In this document: positions 63,601 through 63,888 of the stretch, in pieces | Position numbering within the stretch: position 1 is the first letter of the stretch | Layout: every line of letters begins with the position of its first letter | Source: Bathymodiolus brooksi | Taxonomy: Eukaryota; Mollusca; Bivalvia; Mytilida; Modiolidae | DNA: 64,000 nt | NCBI GenBank assembly: GCA_963680875.1 | Contig: OY804588.1 | Span: 74,114,829 to 74,178,828, forward strand | Reading direction: 5' to 3' | Made by a program: the position numbers and the translations under genes | Notes under the pieces: generated by a model | The model's database searches: none | What the model was told of the DNA's origin: nothing | The model's input: the letters and a program-made list of their open reading frames with translations, nothing else

Positions 63601-63888
63601 GTAATACATTAGTACCTTAGTAATATTTATATTAAACTTACTTGGAAGAGAACCGTCTGGGTACTCCATGTGTGTACCAAAGGTCACTTCATGTAATACA
63701 TTAGTAATATTTATATTAAACTTACTTGGAAGAGAACCGTCTGGGTACTCCATGTGTGTACCAAAGGTCACTTCATGTAGTACATTAGTACCTTAGTAAT
63801 ATTTATATTAAACTTACTTGGAAGAGAACCGTCTGGGTACTCCATGTGTGTACCAAAGGTCACTTCATGTAGTACATTAGGATTGGTA
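3612..63888 (-). CDS. CDK5RAP2: CDK5RAP2/centrosomin-family centrosomal coiled-coil gene, partial (18 exons seen)
   Basis: This entry spans the coding exons of one split gene. Exon joins are 63888-63818, 60684-60617, 53506-53402, 51463-51387, 50379-50256, 43850-43725, 43059-43028, 41600-41465, 40852-40781, 39503-39408, 38490-38449, 34682-34563, 30612-30520, 13678-13586, 11087-10983, 9063-9004, 6878-6753 and 3689-3612. All have AG/GT borders and every junction keeps frame. The product starts with a CM1 motif and continues as heptad-rich coiled coil, as in CDK5RAP2, myomegalin and Drosophila Cnn. In that family CM1 binds and activates gamma-tubulin ring complexes at centrosomes and Golgi. Other matches to the human protein are RDKALLGL (human RDKAIQGL) and [13 protein letters not shown] (human LVKSLQESD). 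Vertebrates have two paralogues, so the invertebrate gene is probably the single pro-orthologue. The start codon and the C-terminal half (CM2) lie outside the window. Confidence 0.9.
3838..4421. mobile_element. 14-bp-TIR cassette with ~160-bp internal repeats
   Basis: Perfect terminal inverted repeats TTATGTCTCCCCTT (3838-3851) and AAGGGGAGACATAA (4408-4421). The interior has about three copies of a unit containing TATTTGACCTTGAGGTCAAA, GTGACACACTGCCTTATGGT and CATGCACCCACATACCAA. The right end has a local hairpin (CTCCCTTCGTTCGAAGGGGAG). It carries no coding capacity; the ORFs at 3896-4337 are repeat translations. Confidence 0.8.
4526..5382. mobile_element. TA-flanked MITE with CAGTGCTCCCTCG termini
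   Basis: TA (4524-4525 and 5383-5384) flanks inverted ends CAGTGCTCCCTCG and CGAGGGAGCACTG. Subterminal text (GGTTTGGCGATAAACTGAGG on the left, GGTTGGCGATAAAATGGGG on the right) is related but diverged. The TA target and CAGTG-type ends fit a pogo/Tc1-mariner-derived non-autonomous element; this is inference. No transposase is visible. A run of more than 20 G lies near 5342. Confidence 0.78.
5581..6481. mobile_element. 12-bp-TIR cassette with five ~161-bp core repeats
   Basis: Ends TATACCCCCCGC (5601-5612) and GCGGGGGGTATA (6470-6481) are perfect inverted repeats. Five core units begin near 5677, 5839, 5998, 6160 and 6319 (AAAGGGATCCTCCTCTCTTC). The tail has the ACGGACGGACAGACATGG motif common to such elements. 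Non-coding. Confidence 0.78.
6753..6878 (-). CDS. CDK5RAP2: exon 17: conserved coiled coil
   Basis: 126 nt, 42 codons, phase 0 to 0. The acceptor is GTATTGTAG|AAT and the donor is ACAAAG|GTAAGA. It reads [20 protein letters not shown], then [20 protein letters not shown] and TK. The [13 protein letters not shown] core is shared with human CDK5RAP2. Relics of the donor region recur at 6520-6555 (CTACAAAG|GTACAA) and at 6719-6730. Confidence 0.92.
7108..7376 (+). mobile_element. tRNA-derived SINE, near full length but interrupted
   Basis: Follows the family order: GCAACTGCCTATGCAATCAG, then a B-box-like GTTGTGAGTTTGAATACC, then CTCC..GGTTTCCTCCATCC, AAAACTGACCACCACGATAT and GAAATATTGTTGAAAGTGG, ending ACACTAACC. 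About 40 bp of unrelated text interrupts the head near 7140-7182. Confidence 0.75.
7377..9003. other. intron 16, AT-rich, little structure
   Basis: Apart from the 38-bp array there is only a short duplication at 7770-7830 (GGAGTCAGTGTTTGGGAAG twice), homopolymer runs and simple AT-rich text. No exon with matching splice sites was found. Confidence 0.6.
8040..8260. repeat. 38-bp minisatellite, ~5 copies
   Basis: Unit CCCTAGAATACATACACATT then GAGCCACCCAGGCCCTA. GAGCCACCCAGG also occurs at the head of one SINE subfamily (36093-36106), so the array may have grown from a SINE fragment. Confidence 0.8.
9004..9063 (-). CDS. CDK5RAP2: exon 16
   Basis: 60 nt, 20 codons, phase 0 to 0. The acceptor is ATTTTAG|GGA and the donor is TATCAA|GTAAGT. 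It reads [20 protein letters not shown]. It leads into [12 protein letters not shown] of exon 17; the join [22 protein letters not shown] parallels human SSDYEELIQV..LVKSLQESD. Confidence 0.9.
9191..10945. repeat. 33-bp minisatellite, ~53 copies, intron 15
   Basis: Unit GGAAGAATGGTCTGTAATGA then ATTGCTAGATTAG; some units lack the AA of TGTAATGA and are shorter. It fills nearly the whole intron between exons 15 and 16. The minus strand of each unit contains TTCATTACAG, which looks like a 3' splice site. Confidence 0.93.
10983..11087 (-). CDS. CDK5RAP2: exon 15: coiled coil
   Basis: 105 nt, 35 codons, phase 0 to 0. The acceptor is TATCCACAG|AAA and the donor is GTTGAT|GTAAGT. It reads [20 protein letters not shown], then [15 protein letters not shown]. 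It resembles the myomegalin segment HKEQLLQEFRELLQ. The reading frame stays open upstream of the acceptor to about 11279, so a longer or additional exon is possible. Confidence 0.9.
11166..11222 (-). CDS. possible extra exon upstream of exon 15 (uncertain)
   Basis: The minus strand has an acceptor-like GAGACACTTGCAG|AAGAGG and a donor-like TTTAGAG|GTGATT bounding about 57 nt, phase 0 to 0. The frame that keeps phase reads [19 protein letters not shown]; the alternative frame, continuous with exon 15, reads [19 protein letters not shown]. Neither looks like good coiled coil. It is recorded because the region is open and directly abuts an array built from its upstream flank. Confidence 0.2.
11232..11477. 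repeat. 40-bp minisatellite, 6 copies
   Basis: Unit CACAAACTTTCCATCAAGAC then AAATATCTTATAAATAATAT. The copy nearest exon 15 runs into the open region 11100-11250. Copies are almost identical, so the array is recent. Confidence 0.9.
11478..13585. other. intron 14, AT-rich, no recognisable feature
   Basis: About 2.1 kb of AT-rich single-copy-looking text with several A or T runs (for example 12618-12635). I found no exon with good splice sites, no SINE and no tandem array. Confidence 0.6.
13586..13678 (-). CDS. CDK5RAP2: exon 14: coiled coil
   Basis: 93 nt, 31 codons, phase 0 to 0. The acceptor is TGTATTTAG|GCT and the donor is CTGGAG|GTAAGT. It reads [20 protein letters not shown], then [11 protein letters not shown]. 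It keeps the heptad register after exon 13 (KLEKSK-ALEQKH). Confidence 0.9.
13679..15739. other. right-hand end of the 17-kb intron 13 beyond exon 14
   Basis: AT-rich. It holds a (TA)n run near 14611-14630 and a dispersed repeat at about 15105-15250 (GTAATCAGAGGCCGTAAATC, then GACAATACAATG) that recurs at 26065-26215. The ORFs at 14187 and 15430 have no recognisable product. Confidence 0.6.
15740..16130. repeat. ~50-bp minisatellite, ~7 copies
   Basis: Unit ATGAAAAGCTTACAGCATCT, then GAACAGTCAAACAGAAAACG ACATTAATGAACC; some units lack ACA. The left edge (AAGAAGTCCAAAATGTGAAAAGCTTACAG) matches the tail of the cassettes at 1-1048 and 28540-30415, so the array seems to have expanded from a cassette relic. 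Confidence 0.85.
16506..18516. repeat. 24-bp satellite, ~83 copies, with a 1055-bp higher-order repeat
   Basis: Unit TTACATGAACTACTTTTTTG then ACAG. A period divisible by three leaves long ORFs on both strands (SYMNYFFD on plus; KKVVHVTV and QKSSSCNC on minus); none is a gene. A run of variants, including one unit one T shorter and a CATTTACATGAACTATC unit, occurs at 16781-16860 and again at 17836-17915, exactly 1055 bp apart (44 units minus 1 nt). That shows a segmental duplication inside the array. Confidence 0.95.
18517..19045. other. intron 13 spacer
   Basis: No gene, array or transposon recognised. A short direct repeat TAGTCCCAAACAAAA / GAGTCCCAAACAAAA occurs at 18542-18588. Confidence 0.5.
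19057..19308 (-). mobile_element. SINE with perfect target-site duplication
   Basis: Full-length SINE of tRNA type, read on the minus strand: head with GTATGGTAGTTGGATTTACA, B-box-like GTTGTGAGTTTGAATTTCG, central CTCCGG..TTTCCTCCACCAATA, 3' end ATTGTTGAAAATGGCATTAA and tail CACCACCAAACAAA. It is flanked by CATGGACAGAG on both sides (19046-19056 and 19308-19318). Confidence 0.9.
19484..19703 (-). mobile_element. SINE with target-site duplication, internal deletion
   Basis: Same family as the element at 19057. It lacks the GGAGTACCCGGAGAAAACCA stretch and is bounded by AGCTGAGATT at 19474-19483 and 19704-19713. The tail is ATCAAACAAACAAACAAT on the minus strand. Confidence 0.9.
19714..20322. 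other. intron 13 spacer, AT-rich
   Basis: AT-rich text with T runs. No ORF, splice-bounded exon or repeat recognised. Confidence 0.5.
20327..21371. mobile_element. 1045-bp MITE-like element, ~75-bp TIRs, TTAA target site
   Basis: Left end AGGCATACAGTCGCTCAGAT and right end ATCTGAGCGACTGTATGCCT (read as the reverse complement) are inverted repeats that extend about 75 bp through GTTGCCAATATTCGATGTTT. TTAA is found at both borders (20323-20326 and 21372-21375). TTAA targets are typical of piggyBac-type elements. The interior holds no transposase; the 66-codon ORF at 20688 is not recognisable. A non-autonomous DNA transposon is the best reading. Confidence 0.85.
21487..22086 (+). pseudogene. 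DIRS gag-like ORF
   Basis: A 199-codon open frame, with the first ATG at 21499. It contains [20 protein letters not shown] and the segment [20 protein letters not shown], the type of helical region that precedes RT in DIRS elements. Function in the family is presumed nucleic-acid or particle binding; I see no zinc knuckle. The start codon of the ancestral protein is uncertain because the 5' end of the element appears lost. It ends at a TAG just before the RT-containing frame. Confidence 0.65.
22090..23079 (+). pseudogene. DIRS reverse transcriptase region, frameshifted
   Basis: The open frame from 22258 holds RT landmarks: [27 protein letters not shown] (catalytic Asp block), [17 protein letters not shown] and SYLDDSLL (catalytic YLDD). 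A poly-G tract at 22303-22329 has replaced or expanded part of the N-terminal linker. Near 23005-23090 the frame shifts from the RT thumb into the next frame ([13 protein letters not shown]), with apparent loss of sequence. Not expected to give an active enzyme. Confidence 0.85.
23121..23680 (+). pseudogene. DIRS RNase H domain
   Basis: The frame that includes 23121-24131 reads [18 protein letters not shown] (first catalytic Asp), then [13 protein letters not shown] (Glu), [19 protein letters not shown] (Asp) and [17 protein letters not shown] (last Asp). All four acidic positions of an RNase H are present. The frame is lost directly after ADALSRF, where the next domain continues one frame over. 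Confidence 0.85.
23653..24340 (+). pseudogene. DIRS region between RNase H and recombinase
   Basis: Reads [20 protein letters not shown], then [20 protein letters not shown] and [16 protein letters not shown], a conserved block seen after RNase H in DIRS polyproteins. It then enters the N-terminal helical part of the recombinase ([25 protein letters not shown]). A frameshift occurs near 24325, after which the recombinase continues in the frame of 24287-24907. Confidence 0.8.
24330..25150 (+). pseudogene. DIRS tyrosine recombinase, broken
   Basis: [14 protein letters not shown] gives the first catalytic Arg of a lambda-integrase-type recombinase. After a frame change near 24870, the text includes [11 protein letters not shown] (His-x-x-Arg) and FYYHYLRSM (candidate nucleophile Tyr). 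Stop codons interrupt the second half (for example TAA at 24923). In DIRS elements this enzyme inserts a circular DNA intermediate. With frameshift and stops it is inactive here. Confidence 0.82.
25485..26640. other. intron 13, with a dispersed repeat at ~26030-26260
   Basis: Mostly AT-rich. Around 26030-26260 lies GGTAATCAGAATCCGTAAAT, AACATGAACCCCACTAAAAA, CTGGGGGTGAACTCAGGTGC and TCCGGAAGGGTAAGCAG, a high-copy repeat type I associate with mytilid genomes; a diverged relative is at 15105. The short ORFs here are repeat translations. Confidence 0.55.
26651..26848. repeat. 57-bp minisatellite, 3.5 copies
   Basis: Unit CATTATTGGGATTGCTGGAC, ACATTTTGTTTCCTTTTTGA and ACTCTTCAGGATTTGTT. The minus strand is open and repeats [19 protein letters not shown] (19 residues). 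No matching splice sites were found, so it is not called an exon. Confidence 0.85.
27100..27598. repeat. 30-bp satellite, ~16 copies, interrupted by a transposon
   Basis: Unit TTAAATTAAAACTTAGAGAC then TTCAATCAAC. The array resumes for part of a unit (TAGATACTTCAATCAA) at 28278 after the inserted element. Confidence 0.93.
27599..28277. mobile_element. 679-bp element, 16-bp TIRs, TAGAT target duplication
   Basis: Ends CAGGGGTTAATAAATC (27599-27614) and GATTTGTTAACCCTTG (28262-28277) are inverted repeats with two or three mismatches. TAGAT flanks both sides (27594-27598 and 28278-28282) where a single 30-bp satellite unit was split, so the insertion site is unambiguous. Subterminal GGGCTAG/CTAGCCC motifs recur on both sides. 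It has no coding capacity. CAGGGG ends suggest an hAT relative, but hAT makes 8-bp duplications and only 5 bp match here, so the superfamily is left open. Confidence 0.85.
28540..30415 (+). mobile_element. tandem-core cassette element, ~11 units of ~157 bp
   Basis: Starts ACTAGAGGCTCACCACTGAG and CTGTGTCACTCACC. Units repeat GAGGACCTTCCATAGATGCT, TCCTACCAAGTTTCGGTTCA, AGCGGTTTCAGAGGAGAAGA, ACCAATCAGAAACAAGAATT and GGCGGCCATGTTTGTTAATG. The end is AAATGTGAAAAGTTAACGGA, CGACGGACGCCAAGTGATGG and TTTGGCAAGATGAGC. About 95 bp of unrelated sequence is inserted in one unit near 29920-30015. Non-coding; inner ORFs are artefacts. It ends about 105 bp from exon 13. Confidence 0.85.
30520..30612 (-). 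CDS. CDK5RAP2: exon 13: coiled coil
   Basis: 93 nt, 31 codons, phase 0 to 0. The acceptor is CTTTGCAG|GTT and the donor is AGCAAG|GTAATA. It reads [20 protein letters not shown], then [11 protein letters not shown]. It continues the RDKALLGL region of exon 12. The next exon is 17 kb away. Confidence 0.9.
30818..34286. repeat. 50-bp satellite, ~70 copies, intron 12
   Basis: Unit AACACTGTAAGAAGGATTGT, then CAGAATTGTGAACACACAGATAGTATAGAC. Variants lack GTA or GTAAGAA-type blocks. The minus strand of each unit reads CAATCCTTCTTACAG, a good-looking 3' splice site with a pyrimidine tract. No coding unit is present. Confidence 0.95.
34563..34682 (-). CDS. CDK5RAP2: exon 12: coiled coil
   Basis: 120 nt, 40 codons, phase 0 to 0. 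The acceptor is CTTATATAG|GAA and the donor is AAGGAG|GTATGT. It reads [20 protein letters not shown], then [20 protein letters not shown]. The RDKALLGL...EK.KEVE run, completed by exon 13, resembles human CDK5RAP2 RDKAIQGLTMALKSKEKKVE. Confidence 0.92.
34893..35420 (+). mobile_element. tandem-core cassette element, diverged and 3' truncated
   Basis: Begins ACAAGAGGCTCAGTGGACTT and CTGTGTCGCTCACCTG like the element at 28540. It holds about three diverged units (TAGAGGACCTTTCATACATG, CCAATCAGAAACAAGAATTG), ending near CTTCCTACCAAGTTCTCC without the usual tail. Confidence 0.75.
35421..35823. other. intron 11 spacer
   Basis: AT-rich, no recognisable gene, array or element end. The two overlapping ORFs starting near 35741-35751 mostly translate the SINE that follows. 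Confidence 0.5.
35836..36113 (-). mobile_element. SINE, second subfamily, 12-bp target duplication
   Basis: Flanked by TTTTACAATGGT at 35824-35835 and 36114-36125. On the minus strand the head reads ACCTGGGTGGCTCAGTGAGT, then TAGGTAGTTGGATTACCTAA. The central and 3' parts (CCGGCTTCTTCCACCACTAA, ATATTGCTGAAAGTGACATT) are shared with the other SINEs. Confidence 0.9.
36126..36657. other. intron 11 spacer, no feature seen
   Basis: AT-rich single-copy-looking text; no splice-bounded exon found. Confidence 0.5.
36661..36917 (-). mobile_element. SINE, full length
   Basis: Same main subfamily as 19057. Possible degenerate target duplication GATTGGTAATTGG / GATTAGCAATTTG at the two borders. The 3' tail is short. 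Confidence 0.85.
36918..37397. other. intron 11 spacer
   Basis: AT-rich with T runs at 37075-37135; no gene or element recognised. Confidence 0.5.
37398..38199. repeat. 62-bp minisatellite, 13 copies, intron 11
   Basis: Unit ACAGGATCTAAACAGGACAT, CTAAAATTGACTAAGGTTAC and CTATCTATGTCTGAGGGAGATC. Copies are almost identical. The minus strand of each unit has GATAG|GTAACC, similar to but not clearly derived from the exon 11 donor (AAGCAG|GTAACA) 250 bp away. Confidence 0.93.
38449..38490 (-). CDS. CDK5RAP2: exon 11: short coiled-coil exon
   Basis: 42 nt, 14 codons, phase 0 to 0. The acceptor is TACCTTGTAG|AAA and the donor is AAGCAG|GTAACA. It reads [19 protein letters not shown] ends about 18 bp upstream of the acceptor, so the branch point probably lies within or very near the SINE. 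Confidence 0.85.
38509..38764 (-). mobile_element. SINE adjacent to exon 11 acceptor
   Basis: Full-length copy with near-matching flanks (TAAAAATAA on the left, TAAAAATCA on the right). The tail end lies 18 bp from the exon 11 acceptor; because it is in the same sense as the gene, the SINE 3' end supplies the intron's last bases. Confidence 0.88.
38985..39309. repeat. 27-bp minisatellite, 12 copies
   Basis: Unit GTTCAGTTTAGACTGTTTCA then CTGTACT. Long ORFs on both strands are by-products of the 27-bp period. The family also appears as single copies at 38870-38960 and in the array at 44390. Confidence 0.93.
39408..39503 (-). CDS. CDK5RAP2: exon 10: coiled coil
   Basis: 96 nt, 32 codons, phase 0 to 0. 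The acceptor is GTTTGACAG|GAT and the donor is ATTAGG|GTCAGT (weaker than its neighbours). It reads [20 protein letters not shown], then [12 protein letters not shown]. Degenerate copies of its acceptor side follow upstream at 39735-39890. Confidence 0.88.
39564..39734 (-). mobile_element. SINE, 5' truncated, beside exon 10
   Basis: Second-subfamily SINE 3' part, bounded by AAAACATCCCTCTGATT and AAAATATCCCTCCGATT (17 bp, two mismatches). The flanks are also part of the local ~80-bp tandem repeat, so the duplication could have either origin. Confidence 0.8.
39735..39895 (-). repeat. degenerate tandem copies of exon 10 acceptor side
   Basis: Two units of about 80 bp repeat the start of exon 10, its acceptor and the upstream AT-rich intron. 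The minus strand reads ATTGACAG|GACACTGTAGAC at 39830-39845, against TTTGACAG|GATACTGTAGAT in the true exon. The copy at 39755-39770 has a short deletion. A SINE (39564-39734) separates the functional exon from its copies. Confidence 0.7.
39896..40780. other. intron 9, with a dispersed repeat near 40110-40270
   Basis: The stretch CCTGTACCAAGTCAGTGCCA ... TTTGCCTTTCCCTTTGGAAG looks like a common bivalve dispersed repeat (from memory). The ORF at 40117 translates it and is not a gene. The rest is AT-rich without features. Confidence 0.5.
40781..40852 (-). CDS. CDK5RAP2: exon 9
   Basis: 72 nt, 24 codons, phase 0 to 0. The acceptor is GTATTCAG|CAA and the donor is CTTCAG|GTTTGT. It reads [20 protein letters not shown], then NHLQ. 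It is less heptad-like than its neighbours and may be a hinge between coils. Confidence 0.82.
41061..41329 (-). mobile_element. SINE with 10-bp target duplication
   Basis: Full-length main-subfamily copy between TTCTGGCCAA at 41051-41060 and TTCTGGCCAA at 41330-41339. Inserted in intron 8. Confidence 0.9.
41465..41600 (-). CDS. CDK5RAP2: exon 8: coiled coil
   Basis: 136 nt, phase 2 in and 0 out. The acceptor is GAATTTCAG|TTT and the donor is ATTGAG|GTAAAG. It reads [20 protein letters not shown], then [20 protein letters not shown] and DRDIE. A single long heptad stretch. Confidence 0.9.
41877..42284. repeat. 35-bp GC-richer minisatellite, ~11.5 copies
   Basis: Unit CAAGATGGGGAGGCTTGGGG then TCCAGATCCAGTAAT. 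Markedly more G-rich than its surroundings. The right five or six units all have GTAAT and the left ones GTCAT, showing block-wise expansion. Confidence 0.93.
42386..42635. repeat. 54-bp minisatellite, 4.5 copies
   Basis: Unit TGTTGATATTGGTGAAATTG, TTGACCATCACAGTTTTAAC and TTTTCTTTTGTTT. It directly follows dispersed-repeat text at 42295-42385. Confidence 0.9.
42636..43027. other. intron 7, cassette relic
   Basis: Around 42805-42850 is GGAGGACCATCCATAGATGA, a worn unit of the tandem-core cassette family; nothing else recognised. Confidence 0.45.
43028..43059 (-). CDS. CDK5RAP2: exon 7: 32-nt microexon
   Basis: A 32-nt exon between CTTTTGTAG|GAC and GAAAG|GTAAGAA. It reads [10 protein letters not shown] and two bases (AG) that join T of exon 8 as Ser. 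Small size lowers confidence, but both splice sites are strong, the phase is exactly what exons 6 and 8 need, and the peptide continues the coiled coil. Confidence 0.82.
43060..43724. other. intron 6, with a ~118-bp tandem pair at 43250-43430
   Basis: GGTTTGGTTCAATTTGGTGC (43301) and GTGTGGTTCAATTTGGCGCA (43383) mark two diverged units of a dispersed repeat. A further relative is at 43640 (AGGTTTAGTTTAATTTCCCC). No exon. Confidence 0.5.
43725..43850 (-). CDS. CDK5RAP2: exon 6: coiled coil
   Basis: 126 nt, 42 codons, phase 0 to 0. The acceptor is CTAATTTCAG|GAA and the donor is TTACAG|GTAAAAG. It reads [20 protein letters not shown], then [20 protein letters not shown] and LQ. Heptad pattern with high Glu/Lys/Gln; no other domain. 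Frame matches exons 5 and 7. Confidence 0.9.
44177..44359 (-). mobile_element. SINE, head-truncated
   Basis: Minus-strand order: GTTGTGGTTTGGAATCTCG, TGTACTTGACGCAACATTAT, AAACTGATCACCACGATTTA, CTGAAATATTGTTGAAAGTG and GCATTAAACACC. The tRNA-like head upstream of the B box is missing. Confidence 0.8.
44390..45250. repeat. complex minisatellite (CTGAACCCTGAGTAAACC family)
   Basis: Two interleaved unit types: a ~59-bp unit (CCAGACAGACTTTACAGTCC TATATACTGAACCCTGAGTAAA) and a ~30-bp unit (CTGAAAACCTGACTAAACCA). The right end runs into a single-copy relative (45180-45265) in which TGAACCTGTGTACACC is paired with GTTTGGCTTACACAGG. The array at 38985-39309 and the text at 38870-38960 belong to the same dispersed family. 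Confidence 0.8.
45470..50276 (-). repeat. ~35-bp array of exon 5 3' end plus donor, ~135 copies
   Basis: The minus-strand unit is about GATCTCAATAAAAAGCAACAG followed by GTATAAAATTAGTAC: the last 21 nt of exon 5 (DLNKKQQ) plus the 5' splice site and 9 further intron nt. Unit length varies by 1-3 nt through the T run. A higher-order period of about 608 bp is visible: the variant containing TTTTATGGATATCG recurs at 47385 and 47993. Small ORFs in the array are by-products of the period. The array fills most of the intron between exons 5 and 6. Confidence 0.93.
50256..50379 (-). CDS. CDK5RAP2: exon 5: coiled coil
   Basis: 124 nt, phase 2 in and 0 out. The acceptor is TTATTTTGTAG|T and the donor is AACAG|GTATAAAA. 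It reads [20 protein letters not shown], then [20 protein letters not shown] and Q. The leading T completes the Ser codon from exon 4. The exon is rich in Glu/Lys heptads with no distinct domain. The donor chosen is the first of more than 100 tandem copies; any later donor would place an in-frame TAA (CAG GTA TAA) in the exon. Confidence 0.9.
50598..50681 (+). mobile_element. SINE 3' fragment
   Basis: CCTGATTTCCTCCATCAATT, AAACTGACCACCACTATATT, GAAATATGCTGGAAAGTGGC and ATTAAATACATGTAACC: only the central and 3' domains remain. Confidence 0.7.
50833..51430 (-). repeat. tandem array of exon 4 3' end plus donor, 13 copies
   Basis: Units of about 43-48 bp repeat the end of exon 4 (CTATCAGACAAACAAGAATT ... 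GAAAGCATC) with its donor and a few intron bases. Counting the true exon, nine copies keep ATC|GTAAGT. Three (near 51014, 51107 and 51197) have the donor GT changed to AT. One (near 50926) has lost a base just before it. The frame past the donor reads TCG TAA, an immediate stop, so only the proximal donor of the true exon can give a full-length product. Confidence 0.92.
51387..51463 (-). CDS. CDK5RAP2: exon 4: post-CM1 coiled coil
   Basis: 77 nt, phase 0 in and 2 out. The acceptor is TCTATTTTTAG|AAT and the donor is GCATC|GTAAGT. It reads [20 protein letters not shown], then LLKKA and the first two bases of a Ser codon. Human CDK5RAP2 has NIELKVEVESLKRELQEREQ at the same position directly after CM1. 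This copy is the only one in the adjacent array that has the complete 5' part of the exon. Confidence 0.95.
51509..51767 (+). mobile_element. SINE with 9-bp target duplication, 45 bp upstream of exon 4
   Basis: Full-length copy between TCAAATGTC at 51500-51508 and 51768-51776. It carries the head GTCGTGATCGTATGGTAGTA and 3' end ATGGTTGAAAGTGGCATTAA. It is antisense to the host gene and close to the exon 4 acceptor. Confidence 0.88.
52028..52098 (-). mobile_element. SINE 3' fragment
   Basis: GGTTATGGTGCTTAATGCCC then CCTTTAACAATATTTCAGTT ATATCGTAACGGTC: the last ~70 bp of the SINE family. Confidence 0.65.
52186..52264. repeat. inverted repeat, ~34-bp arms, 11-bp loop
   Basis: Left arm CTTGTTTCTGGTAAAAAAAA plus AATATACCTAGATAC (52186-52220); right arm GTATCTAGGTATATTTTTTT plus TACCAGAAACAAG (52232-52264). 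They pair apart from a difference in A/T run length. Could be a tiny foldback element. Confidence 0.88.
52265..52992. other. intron 3, dispersed repeat relic at 52700-52870
   Basis: CACTTGTCCCATCGGACAAC, TTGTCCGACGTCAGTTTTCA and TACCGGACAATCGGACAAAC suggest a worn dispersed element with several GTCCG/CGGAC motifs. The ORF at 52672 is not recognised. Confidence 0.45.
52993..53361. repeat. 41-bp minisatellite, ~9 copies
   Basis: Unit GTAGAGGTCAAGGTTAAACA followed by ATGAAGTAACATATCTGGTCA. It lies in the intron just downstream of exon 3, 40 bp from the donor, but contains no exon sequence. Copies differ by one to three bases. Confidence 0.9.
53402..53506 (-). CDS. CDK5RAP2: exon 3: C-terminal half of CM1
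   Basis: 105 nt, 35 codons, phase 0 to 0. The acceptor is TTTTATAG|CAA and the donor is AAAGTG|GTATAT. It reads [20 protein letters not shown], then [15 protein letters not shown]. The block from ELKKENF to EERMQQ is nearly identical to human CDK5RAP2 CM1. The Phe of KENF corresponds to the residue (human F75) known to be needed for gamma-tubulin-complex binding, and it is present. This exon is the strongest single piece of evidence for the identity of the gene. Confidence 0.97.
53600..53710 (+). mobile_element. SINE, 5' truncated
   Basis: CAGGTCAGTGGTTTTCTCCG, GGTTTCCTCCACCAATAAAA, ATATTGTTGATAGTGGTGTT, AAACACCATCAAACAAAC: central and 3' domain with the tail, joined directly to the next element. 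Confidence 0.8.
53708..54067 (+). mobile_element. tandem-core cassette, two ~166-bp units
   Basis: Starts ACTAGAGGCTCCCAGGAGCC and TGTAATCGCTCACC. Two units share AACTTATNATTATACAC, ACCAAAAATCAAGTCAATAT and CATAGCGAAAAAA. The end is GTCCCGGCCACTTAGTGGCG then GAGACATAAA, with a short hairpin (GCCACTTAGTGGC). Related in layout to the cassettes at 3838 and 28540. Confidence 0.75.
54068..54984. other. intron 2, left of the exon-2 array
   Basis: AT-rich. Near 54825-54985 there is a dispersed repeat (TACCTCTATTAAGCAGTCAC ... AAGGTGACCTCTTAATATAG GTTTGACTGTA). No exon found. Confidence 0.5.
54985..60680 (-). repeat. 78-bp exon-2 minisatellite, ~73 copies, each with a splice donor
   Basis: Each unit carries the last 64 nt of exon 2 (from TGTGAAGTCCAACAG to TATGACCAG on the minus strand) plus 14 nt of intron, GTATGTATCCCTTC, so every copy keeps the CAG|GTATGT donor. 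The unit is 26 codons and has no stop in the exon 2 frame. Frame is broken by single-base indels near 60565, 58610, 57460, 56310 and 55405, giving long open blocks (for example 58590-60614). The opposite strand is also open over long stretches, a by-product of the 78-bp period. The leftmost unit (about 54995-55020) is internally deleted. Copies differ at a few sites only, so the array is young or homogenised. Confidence 0.95.
60617..60684 (-). CDS. CDK5RAP2: exon 2: N-terminal half of the CM1 motif
   Basis: 68-nt exon. The acceptor is ATGATTTACAG|TGG and the donor is GACCAG|GTATGT. Two leading bases complete a Met codon with exon 1; the exon then reads [20 protein letters not shown] and DQ. 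Human CM1 has S/TxxxSPTRARNMKDFENQ at this point; Tyr replaces the human Phe of MKDF. This is the only copy in the neighbouring array with a proper upstream acceptor (60685-60700), which identifies it as the ancestral exon. Its phase (2 in, 0 out) fits exons 1 and 3 exactly. Confidence 0.93.
60849..61104 (+). mobile_element. SINE, full length, with a head fragment just upstream
   Basis: GTGGCCGTGATATAAAGGTA, GTTGGATTTACAACTATCTA, B-box-like GTTGTGAGTTCGAATCC, CTGAAATATTGTTGAAAGTG and GCATTAAACACCATAACC. A second head fragment (GTGGCTGTCATGGTCGTGAT TGTATGGTAGTT) lies at 60749-60780, separated by a ~50-bp duplicated AT-rich piece containing AAAAACAATACATTT. Confidence 0.85.
61105..62616. other. 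intron 1, with a dispersed repeat near 61480-62000
   Basis: CCGACCCTAATTTTGAAGAC, CAGAAACACACTTATTTTTT and TTTGGCCTAAT (61950-62010) match the interior of the element at 27599 (27980-28045: CGACCGATCCT, AAACACACATA, TTTTGGCCTTA). A partial inverted relative is at 61487-61550. The 81-codon ORF at 61883 translates this repeat. Several TGACGT-containing strings occur (61445, 62130, 62245) without other promoter evidence. Confidence 0.45.
62617..62744. repeat. foldback hairpin, 55-bp arms, 17-bp loop
   Basis: Left arm TGGGAGTGCAGGCAATAGAT through GAAAGACCAAA (62617-62672); right arm TTTGGTCTTTCCAATACCTC through CCTGCACTCCCA (62690-62744). Arms match except for two substitutions and one extra G. 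The small minus ORF crossing it (62596-62838) is a by-product. Confidence 0.93.
62745..63389. other. intron 1, worn cassette-like units
   Basis: ACAATGGCAGCCATTTTAGA (63032), TCTCAGAAAAAGATCTTTGA and CTCAGCCAATCACACTGTAT (63175) are diverged units of the cassette family at 1-1048. A second, shorter unit follows at 63255-63310. Confidence 0.5.
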
